DNA from: Daejeonella sp.
GTDB taxonomy: Bacteria; Bacteroidota; Bacteroidia; Sphingobacteriales; Sphingobacteriaceae
Length of the DNA: 60,953 bases
Direction: 5' to 3'
Assembly (NCBI RefSeq): GCF_030684675.1
Contig: NZ_JAUXXZ010000046.1
Location: 1-60,953 of the forward strand
Positions within the stretch are counted from its first letter, which is position 1. Each line of letters opens with the position of its first letter. A program made the position numbers and the translations under genes. Below the pieces are notes generated by a model. The model saw only the letters and a program-made list of their open reading frames with translations, was not told the origin of the DNA and did no database searches. Shown here piece after piece: positions 50,536 through 59,329 of the stretch.

Positions 50536-51861
50536 ATGAAGTTTCCAGTCGTACCCGGGTTTGACCAGCAAGCTTTTAGTAAATACCTGAAAAACACTGG
50601 CTGGTTGTTCCTTGCCAGGGTGGGGAGTTTGGGTATTAAGATTCTTGCGGGTATTGCCGTTGCCAATTATCTTGGTAAGACCGCAAATGGGATGCTGAAT
50701 TATCCCCTTGTATTTGTCACCTTTTTTCTGGCCGCTGCAGCACTTGGTCTTGATGGATTTGTAACTCGTGAACTCCTTTCAGAACCTGATAAAAAGAATA
50801 AGCTACTTGGGACTGCCTTCCGTATGCGACTTCTGGCCGGAATCGCTATTATTCCGCTTGCCTGGCTGACTTATACCCTCTTTAAAGGAAATAGCAGCGA
50901 TATACCTGTTAGTTATATTCTGATCGCTTCCTGTATCGGTATCACTCAATCATTATCTATAATCGATAGCTATTTTCAATCGCGGGTTCAGGGGAAATAT
51001 GTCATGATGGTTCAGGTGACAGGAAATCTCTTGTCGGCAGGAATTAAGCTAATTCTGATTTTTATTTCTGCTCCATTAGCCTGGTTTATCTGGACTTTGC
51101 TCATTGATGCCGCAATTATGGGAATAGGTTATCTGATAGCTTACAGAGCGAAGGGGAATTATACATCAGAGTGGGAATATGAAGGCAGCCTCGCCAAATA
51201 CCTATTAAAGCATTCCTGGCCGCTTGCATTTTCTGCCATTCTGGTTACTGTTTATATGAAAATAGGACAGCTCATGGTAGAAAGTTTTCTGGGTGTAGGA
51301 GCGCTTGGAATCTACTCTACAGTAGTTAACTGGAGTGAAAGCTGGTATTTTATCCCTGTAGCAATCGTCACTTCAGTATTTCCTGCCATTATGAATGCCC
51401 GCAGGGATGATCCACCGCGCTATCAGAAAAGACTAACCGATATGTATGATCTGATGGTTTTGATCAGCCTGAGTATTGCGATATTTATGAGCTTTGCATC
51501 GACCTATATTTACCAGTACTTTTATGCTGCAGAGTTTGCCGAGGGCGCAAAAATATTATCCATTCATATCTGGGCAGGTGTTTTTGTTTTTCTGGGCAGT
51601 GCAAGTGGTCAGTATCTGGTAGCTGAGGGATATACCCGGTATTCTTTGTATCGTACTGGTGCAGGTGCCGTGGTTAATGTTATTCTGGGATTTTTCTGGA
51701 TACCCTTATACGGACTGCAGGGTGCTGCCTTTGCTACACTTATCGCATACTTCTCTGCTACTTTTTTTATCCTTGTCTTTCCTGAAACCAGAAAACAAGG
51801 AATAAATATGCTTAAATCCTTATTTTTAATCTCACTCATTCAAAAAATCGCAAAACGTTGA
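50536..51861 (+). CDS. Polysaccharide flippase (Wzx-like, MATE/MOP superfamily)
   Basis: A 441-residue membrane protein with about 12 hydrophobic helices, of the oligosaccharide flippase family that moves lipid-linked repeat units across the inner membrane. The N-terminus (ARVGSLGIKILAGIAVANYLGKTANGMLNYPLVFVTFF, in parts) and the central EGSLAKYLLKHSWPLAFSAIL are typical. The ATG at 50536 is chosen because the two upstream in-frame starts (GTG, TTG) overlap the promoter box. First gene of the surface-glycan cluster; its stop overlaps the start of the methyltransferase gene. Confidence 0.87.
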   Translation: MKFPVVPGFDQQAFSKYLKNTGWLFLARVGSLGIKILAGIAVANYLGKTANGMLNYPLVFVTFFLAAAALGLDGFVTRELLSEPDKKNKLLGTAFRMRLLAGIAIIPLAWLTYTLFKGNSSDIPVSYILIASCIGITQSLSIIDSYFQSRVQGKYVMMVQVTGNLLSAGIKLILIFISAPLAWFIWTLLIDAAIMGIGYLIAYRAKGNYTSEWEYEGSLAKYLLKHSWPLAFSAILVTVYMKIGQLMVESFLGVGALGIYSTVVNWSESWYFIPVAIVTSVFPAIMNARRDDPPRYQKRLTDMYDLMVLISLSIAIFMSFASTYIYQYFYAAEFAEGAKILSIHIWAGVFVFLGSASGQYLVAEGYTRYSLYRTGAGAVVNVILGFFWIPLYGLQGAAFATLIAYFSATFFILVFPETRKQGINMLKSLFLISLIQKIAKR

Positions 51862-52502
51862 AAAAAACGGAATCCTATACCAGTTTGATCAATCCGGCAA
51901 GAATAAAGACCTTATTGTCTTTCGGATTAAAAGGTTATTTATCAGAAATAGGCTGGTTTAAATCATTCGAAACCAAATCGCCAATCGGCCGGAATTCAGA
52001 GCCTATTCCATGGGTCACCTATTCATTTATTGATTTTATAGCTGATCGTATTCAAAAGGATCATACAGTTTTTGAATTTGGTTCGGGTAATTCAACCTTT
52101 TACTATGCACAGCGGGCTCAAAAGGTTGTTTCTGTAGAACATGATAAGGCATGGTTTGATAAAATATCAGCATCGAAACCGCTAAACTCTGAAATGATAT
52201 TCTGTGACCTGCAGAAAGATGGGGATTACAGCAAAATGCCTGAAAGTATGGGTCTGAAGTTCGATATCATCATAGTTGATGGCCGCGACAGGGTGAACTG
52301 CTGTTACCATTCCCTGACTGCACTTAGCGAGAAGGGAGTGATAGTTCTCGACGATTCAGAACGGGAAAATTATGCTGCCGCGATCAGCTTTTTTAAGAAA
52401 GAGGAATTCAGGGAATTATCGTTCAGTGGCATCTCTCCCGGCCTTTTTTATCGTAAGTCTACTTCAGTGTTTTACAAAGACAATAATTGCCTGGGTATTT
52501 AA
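51858..52502 (+). CDS. SAM-dependent methyltransferase-like protein
   Basis: A 214-residue cytoplasmic protein with a class I methyltransferase core: VFEFGSGNSTFYYAQRA is motif I (about 70-86), followed by VVSVEHDKAWFD, and IIIVDGRDRVNC and VIVLDDSERENY in the later strands. The best start is a TTG at 51858 overlapping the flippase stop (TTGA); no earlier or nearby ATG fits. Position in the cluster suggests it modifies a sugar or lipid-linked intermediate. The exact substrate is unknown, and it could also be a nuclease-independent sugar-modifying enzyme. Confidence 0.75.
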   Translation: MKKTESYTSLINPARIKTLLSFGLKGYLSEIGWFKSFETKSPIGRNSEPIPWVTYSFIDFIADRIQKDHTVFEFGSGNSTFYYAQRAQKVVSVEHDKAWFDKISASKPLNSEMIFCDLQKDGDYSKMPESMGLKFDIIIVDGRDRVNCCYHSLTALSEKGVIVLDDSERENYAAAISFFKKEEFRELSFSGISPGLFYRKSTSVFYKDNNCLGI

Positions 52503-52503
52503 G

Positions 52504-53280
52504 ATGAGTAATGAGATTTTAAGCGCTGATGTTAAAAGCGCCTATGATGATTTTTATCTGGGCCGTGATGAACAATGGAGGATGCTGGGCGCAAAGTATA
52601 AGGCAAAAAACATCATGGATGTTTGCAAGGGGCATGAATTTAAAAAGGTTCTGGAAGTAGGGGCCGGTGATGGAAGTATCTTGCAGCACCTTGATGGAAT
52701 GAATTCCTTTCCTGAAATGCATGCTTTGGAAATCTCACAAAGCGGTGTAGATCAGCTCAATTCCAGAAAACTGAAAAATTTAAAATCGGTTAATATTTTC
52801 GATGGATATCATATCCCTTTTGCCGATAATGAATTTGATCTTGTTATTCTGGCCCATGTTCTTGAACATGTAGAGTTTGAACGGATGTTATTGCGCGAGA
52901 TCAAACGGGTATCAAAACATGTAATCATTGAAGTCCCCTGTGATTACCGCTATGGCGTTGATAAAAGGATGAAGCATTTTTTGAATTATGGGCATATTAA
53001 TATGTATACCCCTACCTCAGTCCGGTTCCTGGTTCAGTCTGAAGGCTTTGAAGTGCTAGCGGATAAGGTTTCGATGATTGAGCCGGAAGTTACCAAGTTC
53101 AACACATTTATTAATCAGGGGAAAACTAAAAACCTGTTAAGCTCTCTTCGCATTGATGCTGAATATTTTGTTAAGAAATTGATAATTTCATTAAGCGGCT
53201 CAAGAAGGAATGAATCATTTGCCAATGCTTATACCCTATTTTTAAGAAAGAATGGTGATCTGGATATCTTCAGTCATTAA
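52504..53280 (+). CDS. Class I SAM-dependent methyltransferase
   Basis: A 258-residue protein (ATG at 52504, one base after the preceding stop; a much longer frame to 52372 overlaps the previous gene and is rejected). KVLEVGAGDGSILQHLD is the SAM-binding motif I at about 43-59; LVILAHVLEHVEF is motif IV; VIIEVPCDYRYG follows. The pattern is Methyltransf_11-like, often found in glycan clusters for O-methylation of sugars. Likely in one operon with the flippase. Substrate unknown. Confidence 0.82.
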   Translation: MSNEILSADVKSAYDDFYLGRDEQWRMLGAKYKAKNIMDVCKGHEFKKVLEVGAGDGSILQHLDGMNSFPEMHALEISQSGVDQLNSRKLKNLKSVNIFDGYHIPFADNEFDLVILAHVLEHVEFERMLLREIKRVSKHVIIEVPCDYRYGVDKRMKHFLNYGHINMYTPTSVRFLVQSEGFEVLADKVSMIEPEVTKFNTFINQGKTKNLLSSLRIDAEYFVKKLIISLSGSRRNESFANAYTLFLRKNGDLDIFSH

Positions 53281-53298
53281 TTCTACAGAACACATTTT

Positions 53299-55593
53299 AT
53301 GAAGACTATCTTATTTTCAATTCCTTTTTTGCTGATCCTTTTCCTGCAACTATTTAGCGATAGTACTCAGCGGAAATCATCAAATTGGAATTATTATGCT
53401 GATTCATTGTCTATCAGAAAGGCCTTTTCTGAATCGCCGGTACTTTCTGCCCGGGAGTCTATACGAAAAATGCAGATTGAGAGAGGCTTCAATATTCATA
53501 TAGTCGCAACTGAACCACTCTTAAATACACCTGTTGCCCTTAGCTTTGATCATAAAGGCAGGATTTGGGTTGTGGAAATGGAAAACTATATGCCCGATTC
53601 CATAGGTACTGGAGAAGATATGCCGGTTGGTAAGATCGTCATTCTGACTGATCGGAATGGCGATGGAAAAATGGATGAAAGGAAGATCTTTCTCGATTCC
53701 CTGGTACTTCCACGTGCTATTTGCTTCATTGAAAATGGAATTCTTGTTGCTGAATCCCCAAACCTTTGGTACTACGAAATTAAAAAGGATAAGCCGGTTA
53801 ATAAGACGCTTGTTGACGCCGCTTATGCCGAAGGTGGAAATGTTGAACATCAACCTAATGGCTTGTTCAGGGCTTTAGATAACTGGATCTATAATGCAAA
53901 ATCAAGCAAAAGATATAGAAAACAGGGTAGTAAATGGCTGATTGAACGAACCCATTTCCGGGGGCAATGGGGGATTTCACAGGATGATCAGGGTCGTTTG
54001 TTTTATAATAACAACTCCGAGAATCTTCAGGGGGATTATTTCAGTCCGGGTTTTGGAGCCACAAATTCAAATCAGTCAAGGCTTGCCGGCTTTTCAGAAA
54101 GCATTATCAAAAACAATAAAGTTTATCCAATCAGGCCTAATACCGGTGTGAACCGGGCTTACATGAAGGGGATTATTGACGAGAATTTGAAGCTGGTTAA
54201 TTTTACTGCTGCTTGCGGACCGGTAATTTTTAATAGCACCCTGTTCGGTTCCGATTATTATGGAAATGCATTTGTTGCCGAGCCATCTGCCAATCTTATC
54301 AAACGAAATATACTGAGTAACGATGGCAATCTTGTCGCGGGTAAACAGGCATATATTGGTCGTGAATTTCTGGCGAGTACAGATGAAAGGTTTCGACCAG
54401 TAAGTTTATACACTGGTCCGGATGGAGCTTTATATATTGTAGATATGTATCGTGGGATCATACAACATAAAACTTATTTAACTCCTTATCTCAAAAGTGA
54501 GATCAAAGCCAGAAACTTGACACAACCCCTTAATTATGGCCGTATTTACAAAGTACTACCCAGGGGAAAAAAGGCCAGAGGTGTCAAAATTCCACAGGAT
54601 CCCTCCAAACTAATCGCCTTATTATCTGATTCAAACGGATGGGTTCGTAATAAAGCTCAACAAATTTTGGTCGACAGTAAGGATAAGGGTCTGGGTTTTG
54701 CTTTAAGGCAGGTATTGAGATCCGGTTCACAAAGTCTGGGCAGGGTTCATGTCCTTTGGACCATGGAGGGCCTGGGAGTTCTGGAAAAGGAAGATGTATT
54801 ACCCCTTTTGAAAAGTACTGATTGGGCAATGCGTATGCAGGCATTAACTGTATTACCCTCAGTTTTGAACAGGGAGAATCACAAAGAGTTTCTTCTGGTC
54901 TTAATCGCAATACTAAATGAAAATGATACTCTTGCGGCTCCATATCTGGCTTTTGTAAGTCCTTACATTAATGACTTTGATCCGGCAGAAGCCAATAAAC
55001 TTTTGCTGGGACTCTCCAAAAAGTATGCAAGCAATGTTTTTATTTCCGACGCTGTAATCAGTAATCTGCAAAATAAGGAAGCTGCTTTTTATAAGGAGTT
55101 TACCGGGATAAATCAGGATACGAGTCTGGTACTAAGTAAACGTCTGAAGAAGATTGTCGATGATATGGCAAAAAAGAAAGTCAATGCCCCCGATCCTGCA
55201 AAAGAATTCCCCAGAGGACTTGCATTGTACCGGAGTATTTGTCAGGCATGCCATGGAGCTGATGGGAATGGGGTTAATGGACTGGCTCCTCCATTAAATA
55301 ACTCAGATTGGGTTACGGGGGATAAGAAAAGGCTGGCAGCAGTCGTTCTTTATGGACTTAACGGACCGATAACTGTCAGCAAAAAGTTATTCAAGGTTCC
55401 GGAAGTCAGCGGCGAGATGCCCGGGATTGCTTCTAATGCTAATTTTTCGGATGAGGATGTTGCGCAGGTTTTAAGTTATATCCGTGGCTCCTGGGCTAAT
55501 TCAGCTGATAAAGTTTCAAAAGAAGAGGTTGCAGCTATACGGTTGAAATATAAAGGAAGGCAGACGGGGTTTACGGAGAAGGAATTTAAATAA
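53299..55593 (+). CDS. Exported PVC-type dehydrogenase with C-terminal cytochrome c domain
   Basis: A 764-residue exported protein. A signal peptide (ILFSIPFLLILFLQLFSDST region) is followed by a beta-propeller domain of the membrane-bound dehydrogenase type (about 50-410: NIHIVATEPLLNTPVALSFD, KIVILTDRNGDGKMDE, TGPDGALYIVDMYRG), a HEAT-like helical region (about 430-590) and a class I cytochrome c domain with heme motif CQACH (C648, C651, H652). Known relatives are abundant in Planctomycetes/Verrucomicrobia and Bacteroidota and oxidise sugars or related compounds. Its location inside a glycan cluster is odd; it begins 18 bases after the methyltransferase gene. Confidence 0.85.
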   Translation: MKTILFSIPFLLILFLQLFSDSTQRKSSNWNYYADSLSIRKAFSESPVLSARESIRKMQIERGFNIHIVATEPLLNTPVALSFDHKGRIWVVEMENYMPDSIGTGEDMPVGKIVILTDRNGDGKMDERKIFLDSLVLPRAICFIENGILVAESPNLWYYEIKKDKPVNKTLVDAAYAEGGNVEHQPNGLFRALDNWIYNAKSSKRYRKQGSKWLIERTHFRGQWGISQDDQGRLFYNNNSENLQGDYFSPGFGATNSNQSRLAGFSESIIKNNKVYPIRPNTGVNRAYMKGIIDENLKLVNFTAACGPVIFNSTLFGSDYYGNAFVAEPSANLIKRNILSNDGNLVAGKQAYIGREFLASTDERFRPVSLYTGPDGALYIVDMYRGIIQHKTYLTPYLKSEIKARNLTQPLNYGRIYKVLPRGKKARGVKIPQDPSKLIALLSDSNGWVRNKAQQILVDSKDKGLGFALRQVLRSGSQSLGRVHVLWTMEGLGVLEKEDVLPLLKSTDWAMRMQALTVLPSVLNRENHKEFLLVLIAILNENDTLAAPYLAFVSPYINDFDPAEANKLLLGLSKKYASNVFISDAVISNLQNKEAAFYKEFTGINQDTSLVLSKRLKKIVDDMAKKKVNAPDPAKEFPRGLALYRSICQACHGADGNGVNGLAPPLNNSDWVTGDKKRLAAVVLYGLNGPITVSKKLFKVPEVSGEMPGIASNANFSDEDVAQVLSYIRGSWANSADKVSKEEVAAIRLKYKGRQTGFTEKEFK

Positions 55594-55935
55594 TGGAGAG
55601 TTGAGAATTGATAGTTGACAATTAAGAGTGGAGAATTTTATTAAGGTTTATTTTATGTGAAGTAGAATGTCATCCCGACGCAGGAGGGAACTTCGTTGAA
55701 TCAGGTAAATATTTGAATTAAGGAAAATAGGATAATAGACAAAGAAGCAGGATTATTGTCCACCTTTAGAGGGGGGTGCGAAAGGCCTGAGCGATTGGAG
55801 GGGGAGGAATAGTATTAAAACCTCCCCCTGCCCCTTCCAAAGGGGAACAAGCCAGAAGCCCAGGGATTGTTCTAAAAGTTGAAAATTTATATAATTTACT
55901 CTAATAGTTCCGTACTAAATACTAAATACTATCTA
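55594..55935. repeat. Repeat-filled intergenic region
   Basis: No gene in about 340 bases. Three kinds of repeat are visible: low-complexity GAGAATTGATAGTTGACAAT-like words at 55594-55636; a GTCATCCCGACGCAGGAGGG half-element at 55669-55688 resembling the ends of the repeats at 60083-60784; and a GC-rich palindrome at about 55760-55850, where GGGGGAGG (55799-55806) and CCTCCCCC (55822-55829) are perfect complements around an AT-rich loop. Such strings mark recombination-prone spacers. The last 60 bases are AT-rich leader. Confidence 0.65.
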
Positions 55936-56841
55936 ATGCAAAATTTTGCTCCCATAGCTTTATTCGTTTATAACCGTCCGGAGCATACCAGGCGGACAAT
56001 AAAGTTTTTGCAACAAAACTTGTTGGCGGATGAATCGCGGCTTTTTATTTTTTCTGATGCTGCCAAAGATCCGTCACAACAAGTGTTTGTAGATGAAGTG
56101 AGGGATATTATCAGGCTGGTTGATGGCTTTAAGTCTGTTGAGCTGATTGAAAGAAAAACCAATTTGGGTCTTGCTGAGTCTATTATAGATGGGGTGAGCC
56201 TGCTGGTTTCTGAATACGGTAAAGTGATAGTGTTTGAGGATGATTTGATCAGTTCGGCATATACCCTGCAATATTTTAATGATGCCCTGGTTCGGTATCA
56301 GAATGAAGAAAAGGTCATGCATATCGGTGCTTATATGTATCCGCTGAAAGCTGAAAATTTACCCGAAACCTTTTTTTATAGGGCCGCGACAAGCTGGGGA
56401 TGGGCAACCTGGGATAGGGCCTGGAAGGATTTTGAACCCGATATCAATAAGATAATCGCCCGGTTCGACCGGAAGAAGAGACTTGAATTCTCCATTGAGG
56501 GTACTATGAATTTTTGGAAACAGATTATTGAATTTAAGCGGGGCAGGAACAATTCATGGGCGATACGCTGGTATGCTTCTATATTTCTCAAAGGTGGTTT
56601 GACATTGAATCCTTCAAAATCCCTGGTTAATAATATTGGACATGATGGCTCAGGAATTCATTCGGGCTTGAATGATATTTATCATGTGATTATCAACCCA
56701 ATTCCGGTAACAACTTTTCCAGAAAAAATTGAGGAGAATAAGGAAACTTATCTCGCAATCAAGAATTTTTTGAAAACCCGCAAGGGAAGCTTATGGCAAA
56801 GGATATTGCGGTTTACGAAGCAGAAAATAAAAGGTATCTGA
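55936..56841 (+). CDS. Glycosyltransferase of the GNT-I/GT2-like fold
   Basis: A 301-residue glycosyltransferase (ATG at 55936; an ATG at 55879 would add 19 residues of poor conservation). APIALFVYNRPEHTRRTIKFL is the N-terminal nucleotide-binding strand-loop, KVIVFEDDLISS holds the metal-binding EDD at about 101-103, and ATSWGWATWDRAWKDF is a typical acceptor-side signature of this family. It transfers a sugar from a nucleotide donor, likely to the repeat unit moved by the flippase. Flanked by repeat-rich spacers on both sides, so it may be a module inserted into or exchanged in the cluster. Confidence 0.82.
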   Translation: MQNFAPIALFVYNRPEHTRRTIKFLQQNLLADESRLFIFSDAAKDPSQQVFVDEVRDIIRLVDGFKSVELIERKTNLGLAESIIDGVSLLVSEYGKVIVFEDDLISSAYTLQYFNDALVRYQNEEKVMHIGAYMYPLKAENLPETFFYRAATSWGWATWDRAWKDFEPDINKIIARFDRKKRLEFSIEGTMNFWKQIIEFKRGRNNSWAIRWYASIFLKGGLTLNPSKSLVNNIGHDGSGIHSGLNDIYHVIINPIPVTTFPEKIEENKETYLAIKNFLKTRKGSLWQRILRFTKQKIKGI

Positions 56842-57200
56842 TTATTTTTCGGCATTATGGCGCTGAAGCACCAGTAATTGTTCCCTTCTGTTCGCTTAGG
56901 TTTGGGGCTGAAGCCCGATTTGAAAACCGCACCTTCACCCGGAGCTAAGGCACCGGGCTATTGAGCGATATGGCTATTCCAAGGCTGAGTATTTTTTATT
57001 CAATCATTACATCATTACGATTGCTCAATAGGCTCCAGCTTTAGCTGGGGTTAATGAGATTGTTCGTTTTCGGGCTTCAGCCCAACATTTAGCAATAGGT
57101 GAGGAACTGGCAACAGAGGGAGGCAGTTTTACAATGAGGGGTGCCATTTTTTATTTAGAAAAAACAACCAATTGAAAAGTGTAAATTAAAATTCTCCCAT
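56842..57200. repeat. Large imperfect palindrome built of GGGCTGAAGCCC elements
   Basis: No gene in 359 bases. Outer arms GGGCTGAAGCCCGA (56905-56918) and TCGGGCTTCAGCCC (57070-57083) are perfect complements about 150 bases apart; inner arms CTATTGAGC (56958-56966) and GCTCAATAG (57023-57031) are too. Each outer arm contains its own GGGCTxxAGCCC palindrome, related to the element at 44401. Between the two inner arms lies ATCATTACATCATTAC. The structure could extrude as a cruciform and separates a plus-strand and a minus-strand gene. Confidence 0.75.
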
Positions 57201-57947
57201 TTATTTTTTTGCCTCCAGAACGATATAAGGAGATAAGAATTTTGATTCAAAAGGTATCAGGGTAGTAGCTACCTTCCCAATGAACCAGATACTTTTAATA
57301 AACGCTTTAGTAATTCCTGATTTTTGATCTTTGTTTTCGAGCCAAACACTGTATCTGCCAAAGTATGAGGATTTTATGGATTTCATGCCAAGCTCTTCCA
57401 GTATCGCTGCAAGATATTCGGTATCCATACATTCGATATAGTGTTTATCGTAATTATCTCTGTCGAAAGTCTTTTGAACCCAGCCATTCACACTTCTGAA
57501 ATTGGGCAATGTAATAAACATAGTACCTCCCGGCTTTAAAAATTGAAGATGCCGCTCAATGATATCTTTTGTATCCTTAAAATGCTCAATTAAACCACAG
57601 GAAAGCACCAGATCGTATTTCTGTTCCGGATGGTACTGAAAAACATCATTCTCAATCACCGGGATCTCATTTTCATCCAGACCATTTTTGTTCAGGACCT
57701 TTTTTAAAATATCGGGATGAATAAAATAATCGAAAAGAGTGGTTCTGACTCCCAGGTATTTATGCAGGAATATGGAATAGTATCCCGGAAATCCGCCTAA
57801 TTCAATTGCAGTCTGAACTTTATTTGTTTTAACTATTTTTTCCAGTTGCTGATGAAAAAGGTAATTCTTATCGATCTGTATTGCCAGATCGGGTTTAGAT
57901 TCCCAATAGTTAGTCCAGAATTGCCTGTTGGTTAATTGATTTCCCAT
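57201..57947 (-). CDS. Class I SAM-dependent methyltransferase
   Basis: A 248-residue cytoplasmic methyltransferase on the opposite strand to its neighbours. AIELGGFPGYYSIFLHKYLG is motif I (about 43-62), TTLFDYFI gives the ribose-binding acidic residue, and LVLSCGLIEHFKDTKDI plus FLKPGGTMFITLPNF are motifs IV and V. The fold is clear, the substrate not; the setting suggests glycan or lipid methylation. The gene is divergent from the GT4 gene, sharing a 110-base region. Confidence 0.82.
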   Translation of the reverse strand: MGNQLTNRQFWTNYWESKPDLAIQIDKNYLFHQQLEKIVKTNKVQTAIELGGFPGYYSIFLHKYLGVRTTLFDYFIHPDILKKVLNKNGLDENEIPVIENDVFQYHPEQKYDLVLSCGLIEHFKDTKDIIERHLQFLKPGGTMFITLPNFRSVNGWVQKTFDRDNYDKHYIECMDTEYLAAILEELGMKSIKSSYFGRYSVWLENKDQKSGITKAFIKSIWFIGKVATTLIPFESKFLSPYIVLEAKK

Positions 57948-58044
57948 TCATCAGCAAAGAAAACAAAATTTTAGATATGCTGGTGAAAATAGCAGGGAAA
58001 GCAATTTGTTTTTCTGAAAATCTTTCTGTTAGCGATATGAATTG

Positions 58045-58052
58045 TATTTTTG
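58045..58052 (+). promoter_or_regulatory. Candidate promoter -7 box (TATTTTTG) for the GT4 gene
   Basis: TATTTTTG matches TAnnTTTG and ends 5 bases before the GTG at 58058, the same spacing as at 50523-50536, so a leaderless transcript starting at the GTG is possible. It lies after the ATG at 58037, which argues against that start. Confidence 0.4.
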
Positions 58053-58057
58053 GTATA

Positions 58058-59329
58058 GTGAGAATTATCCATCTGAATTCATATGCCGGCAATGGCGGGG
58101 CTGGACGGGCTTGTTTGCGCCTGAATAAAGCCTTGAAAGTCGAAGGGCTTGACTCTGTGCTTGCAGTAAACTTTCTGTTCAGGGATAATCTGGAGGTTGT
58201 CAATCTATCTAAAGGTTTTTTCAATAAATGGCTTACTGCATTTGGAATCATTATCGAGCAATATTATTCTAAGTTTTTTACCAAACCACTGCCGATACCT
58301 TTTTCATTTCCACTTTGGGGCAGGCATGTTTCAAAGCTTGGGCTACTTCGATCTGCTGATATTATACACCTGCACTGGATCAATCATGCTTTTTTACGGC
58401 CTGCAGACCTTGCTAAATTATCTGCATTGAATAAACCTATCGTATGGACTTTCCATGACAGCAATGCTTTTACCGGCGGATGCCACGTGCGGTATGAATG
58501 TGATCATTTTTTGAAAGAATGTGGTAATTGCCCGGTGCTGAAAAATTCTGGTAAGAATGATCATTCCCATAAGATCTGGCTTCAAAAGAAAAATGCATAT
58601 TCTGGTCTGGATTTTACCGTCATTGCACCCGGAAGATGGATGGCTGATTCGGTTCGGATGAGCAGTTTGCTCAGATCAAGGAATGTTTTAAATATTCCAA
58701 ATACCCTGGACACGGATGTTTTTAAGCCATCTGATAAAGCTTCGGCCAGACAAGCACTTGGTTTAGCACCTGAAAAATTCATTATGATGAGCGGTTTTAT
58801 GCCATCTCGTATGGATATGCATAAAGGGACAAGCTATTTAGTAGACGCAATAGAATTGTTTGCCGCGAATTATGATCTTGGTCCTGATCAGATGGAATTA
58901 ATCATTTTTGGCAACAGGGATGCAAAGAACGTTCCTGATTTTTCAATCAAAACTACTTTTCTTGGGACTATCTCTGATGATGAAAAGCTGGCTTTGTGTT
59001 ACAGCGCAGCTGATGTTTTTCTAGCTCCCTCACTCGAGGATAATCTCCCCAACACCGTAATGGAGAGCCTGGCATGCGGCACTCCCGTAGTTGCTTTCAG
59101 AACCGGTGGAATCCCGGATATGGTTCAGCATCAGCAAAATGGTTACCTTGCCGAATACCGTTCTTCTGCAGATCTTGCCCGCGGGATTGCATGGGTTTAT
59201 TCAGCCAACCGTCAGGTCTTAAGTGCAAACTCCCGCAGAACAATTGAAGATCATTTTTCGGAGCATATCATTGCACGCCGGCATATCGAATTATACGAAT
59301 CATTGCTAAAGAATCATGTTTCAACCTAA
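58058..59329 (+). CDS. Glycosyltransferase family 4 (GT-B)
   Basis: About 423 residues from the GTG at 58058. The family N-terminus RIIHLNSYAGNGGAGRACLRLNKAL begins right there (seen in parts), whereas an ATG at 58037 or a start at 57977 would add residues not typical of the family. FMMSGFMPSRMDMHKGTSYLVDA-type linker, then the GT-B donor site SLEDNLPNTVMESLACGTPVVAF with the conserved E-x7-E glutamates and GGIPDMV. It transfers a sugar with retention of configuration in glycan assembly. Its end overlaps the next glycosyltransferase start by 14 bases. Confidence 0.87.
   Translation: MRIIHLNSYAGNGGAGRACLRLNKALKVEGLDSVLAVNFLFRDNLEVVNLSKGFFNKWLTAFGIIIEQYYSKFFTKPLPIPFSFPLWGRHVSKLGLLRSADIIHLHWINHAFLRPADLAKLSALNKPIVWTFHDSNAFTGGCHVRYECDHFLKECGNCPVLKNSGKNDHSHKIWLQKKNAYSGLDFTVIAPGRWMADSVRMSSLLRSRNVLNIPNTLDTDVFKPSDKASARQALGLAPEKFIMMSGFMPSRMDMHKGTSYLVDAIELFAANYDLGPDQMELIIFGNRDAKNVPDFSIKTTFLGTISDDEKLALCYSAADVFLAPSLEDNLPNTVMESLACGTPVVAFRTGGIPDMVQHQQNGYLAEYRSSADLARGIAWVYSANRQVLSANSRRTIEDHFSEHIIARRHIELYESLLKNHVST

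Noticed and set aside
52372-52503. Upstream extension of the methyltransferase by 44 codons
   Set aside because: It overlaps the previous gene in another frame and has no homology-like features; the ATG at 52504 gives a normal family N-terminus.
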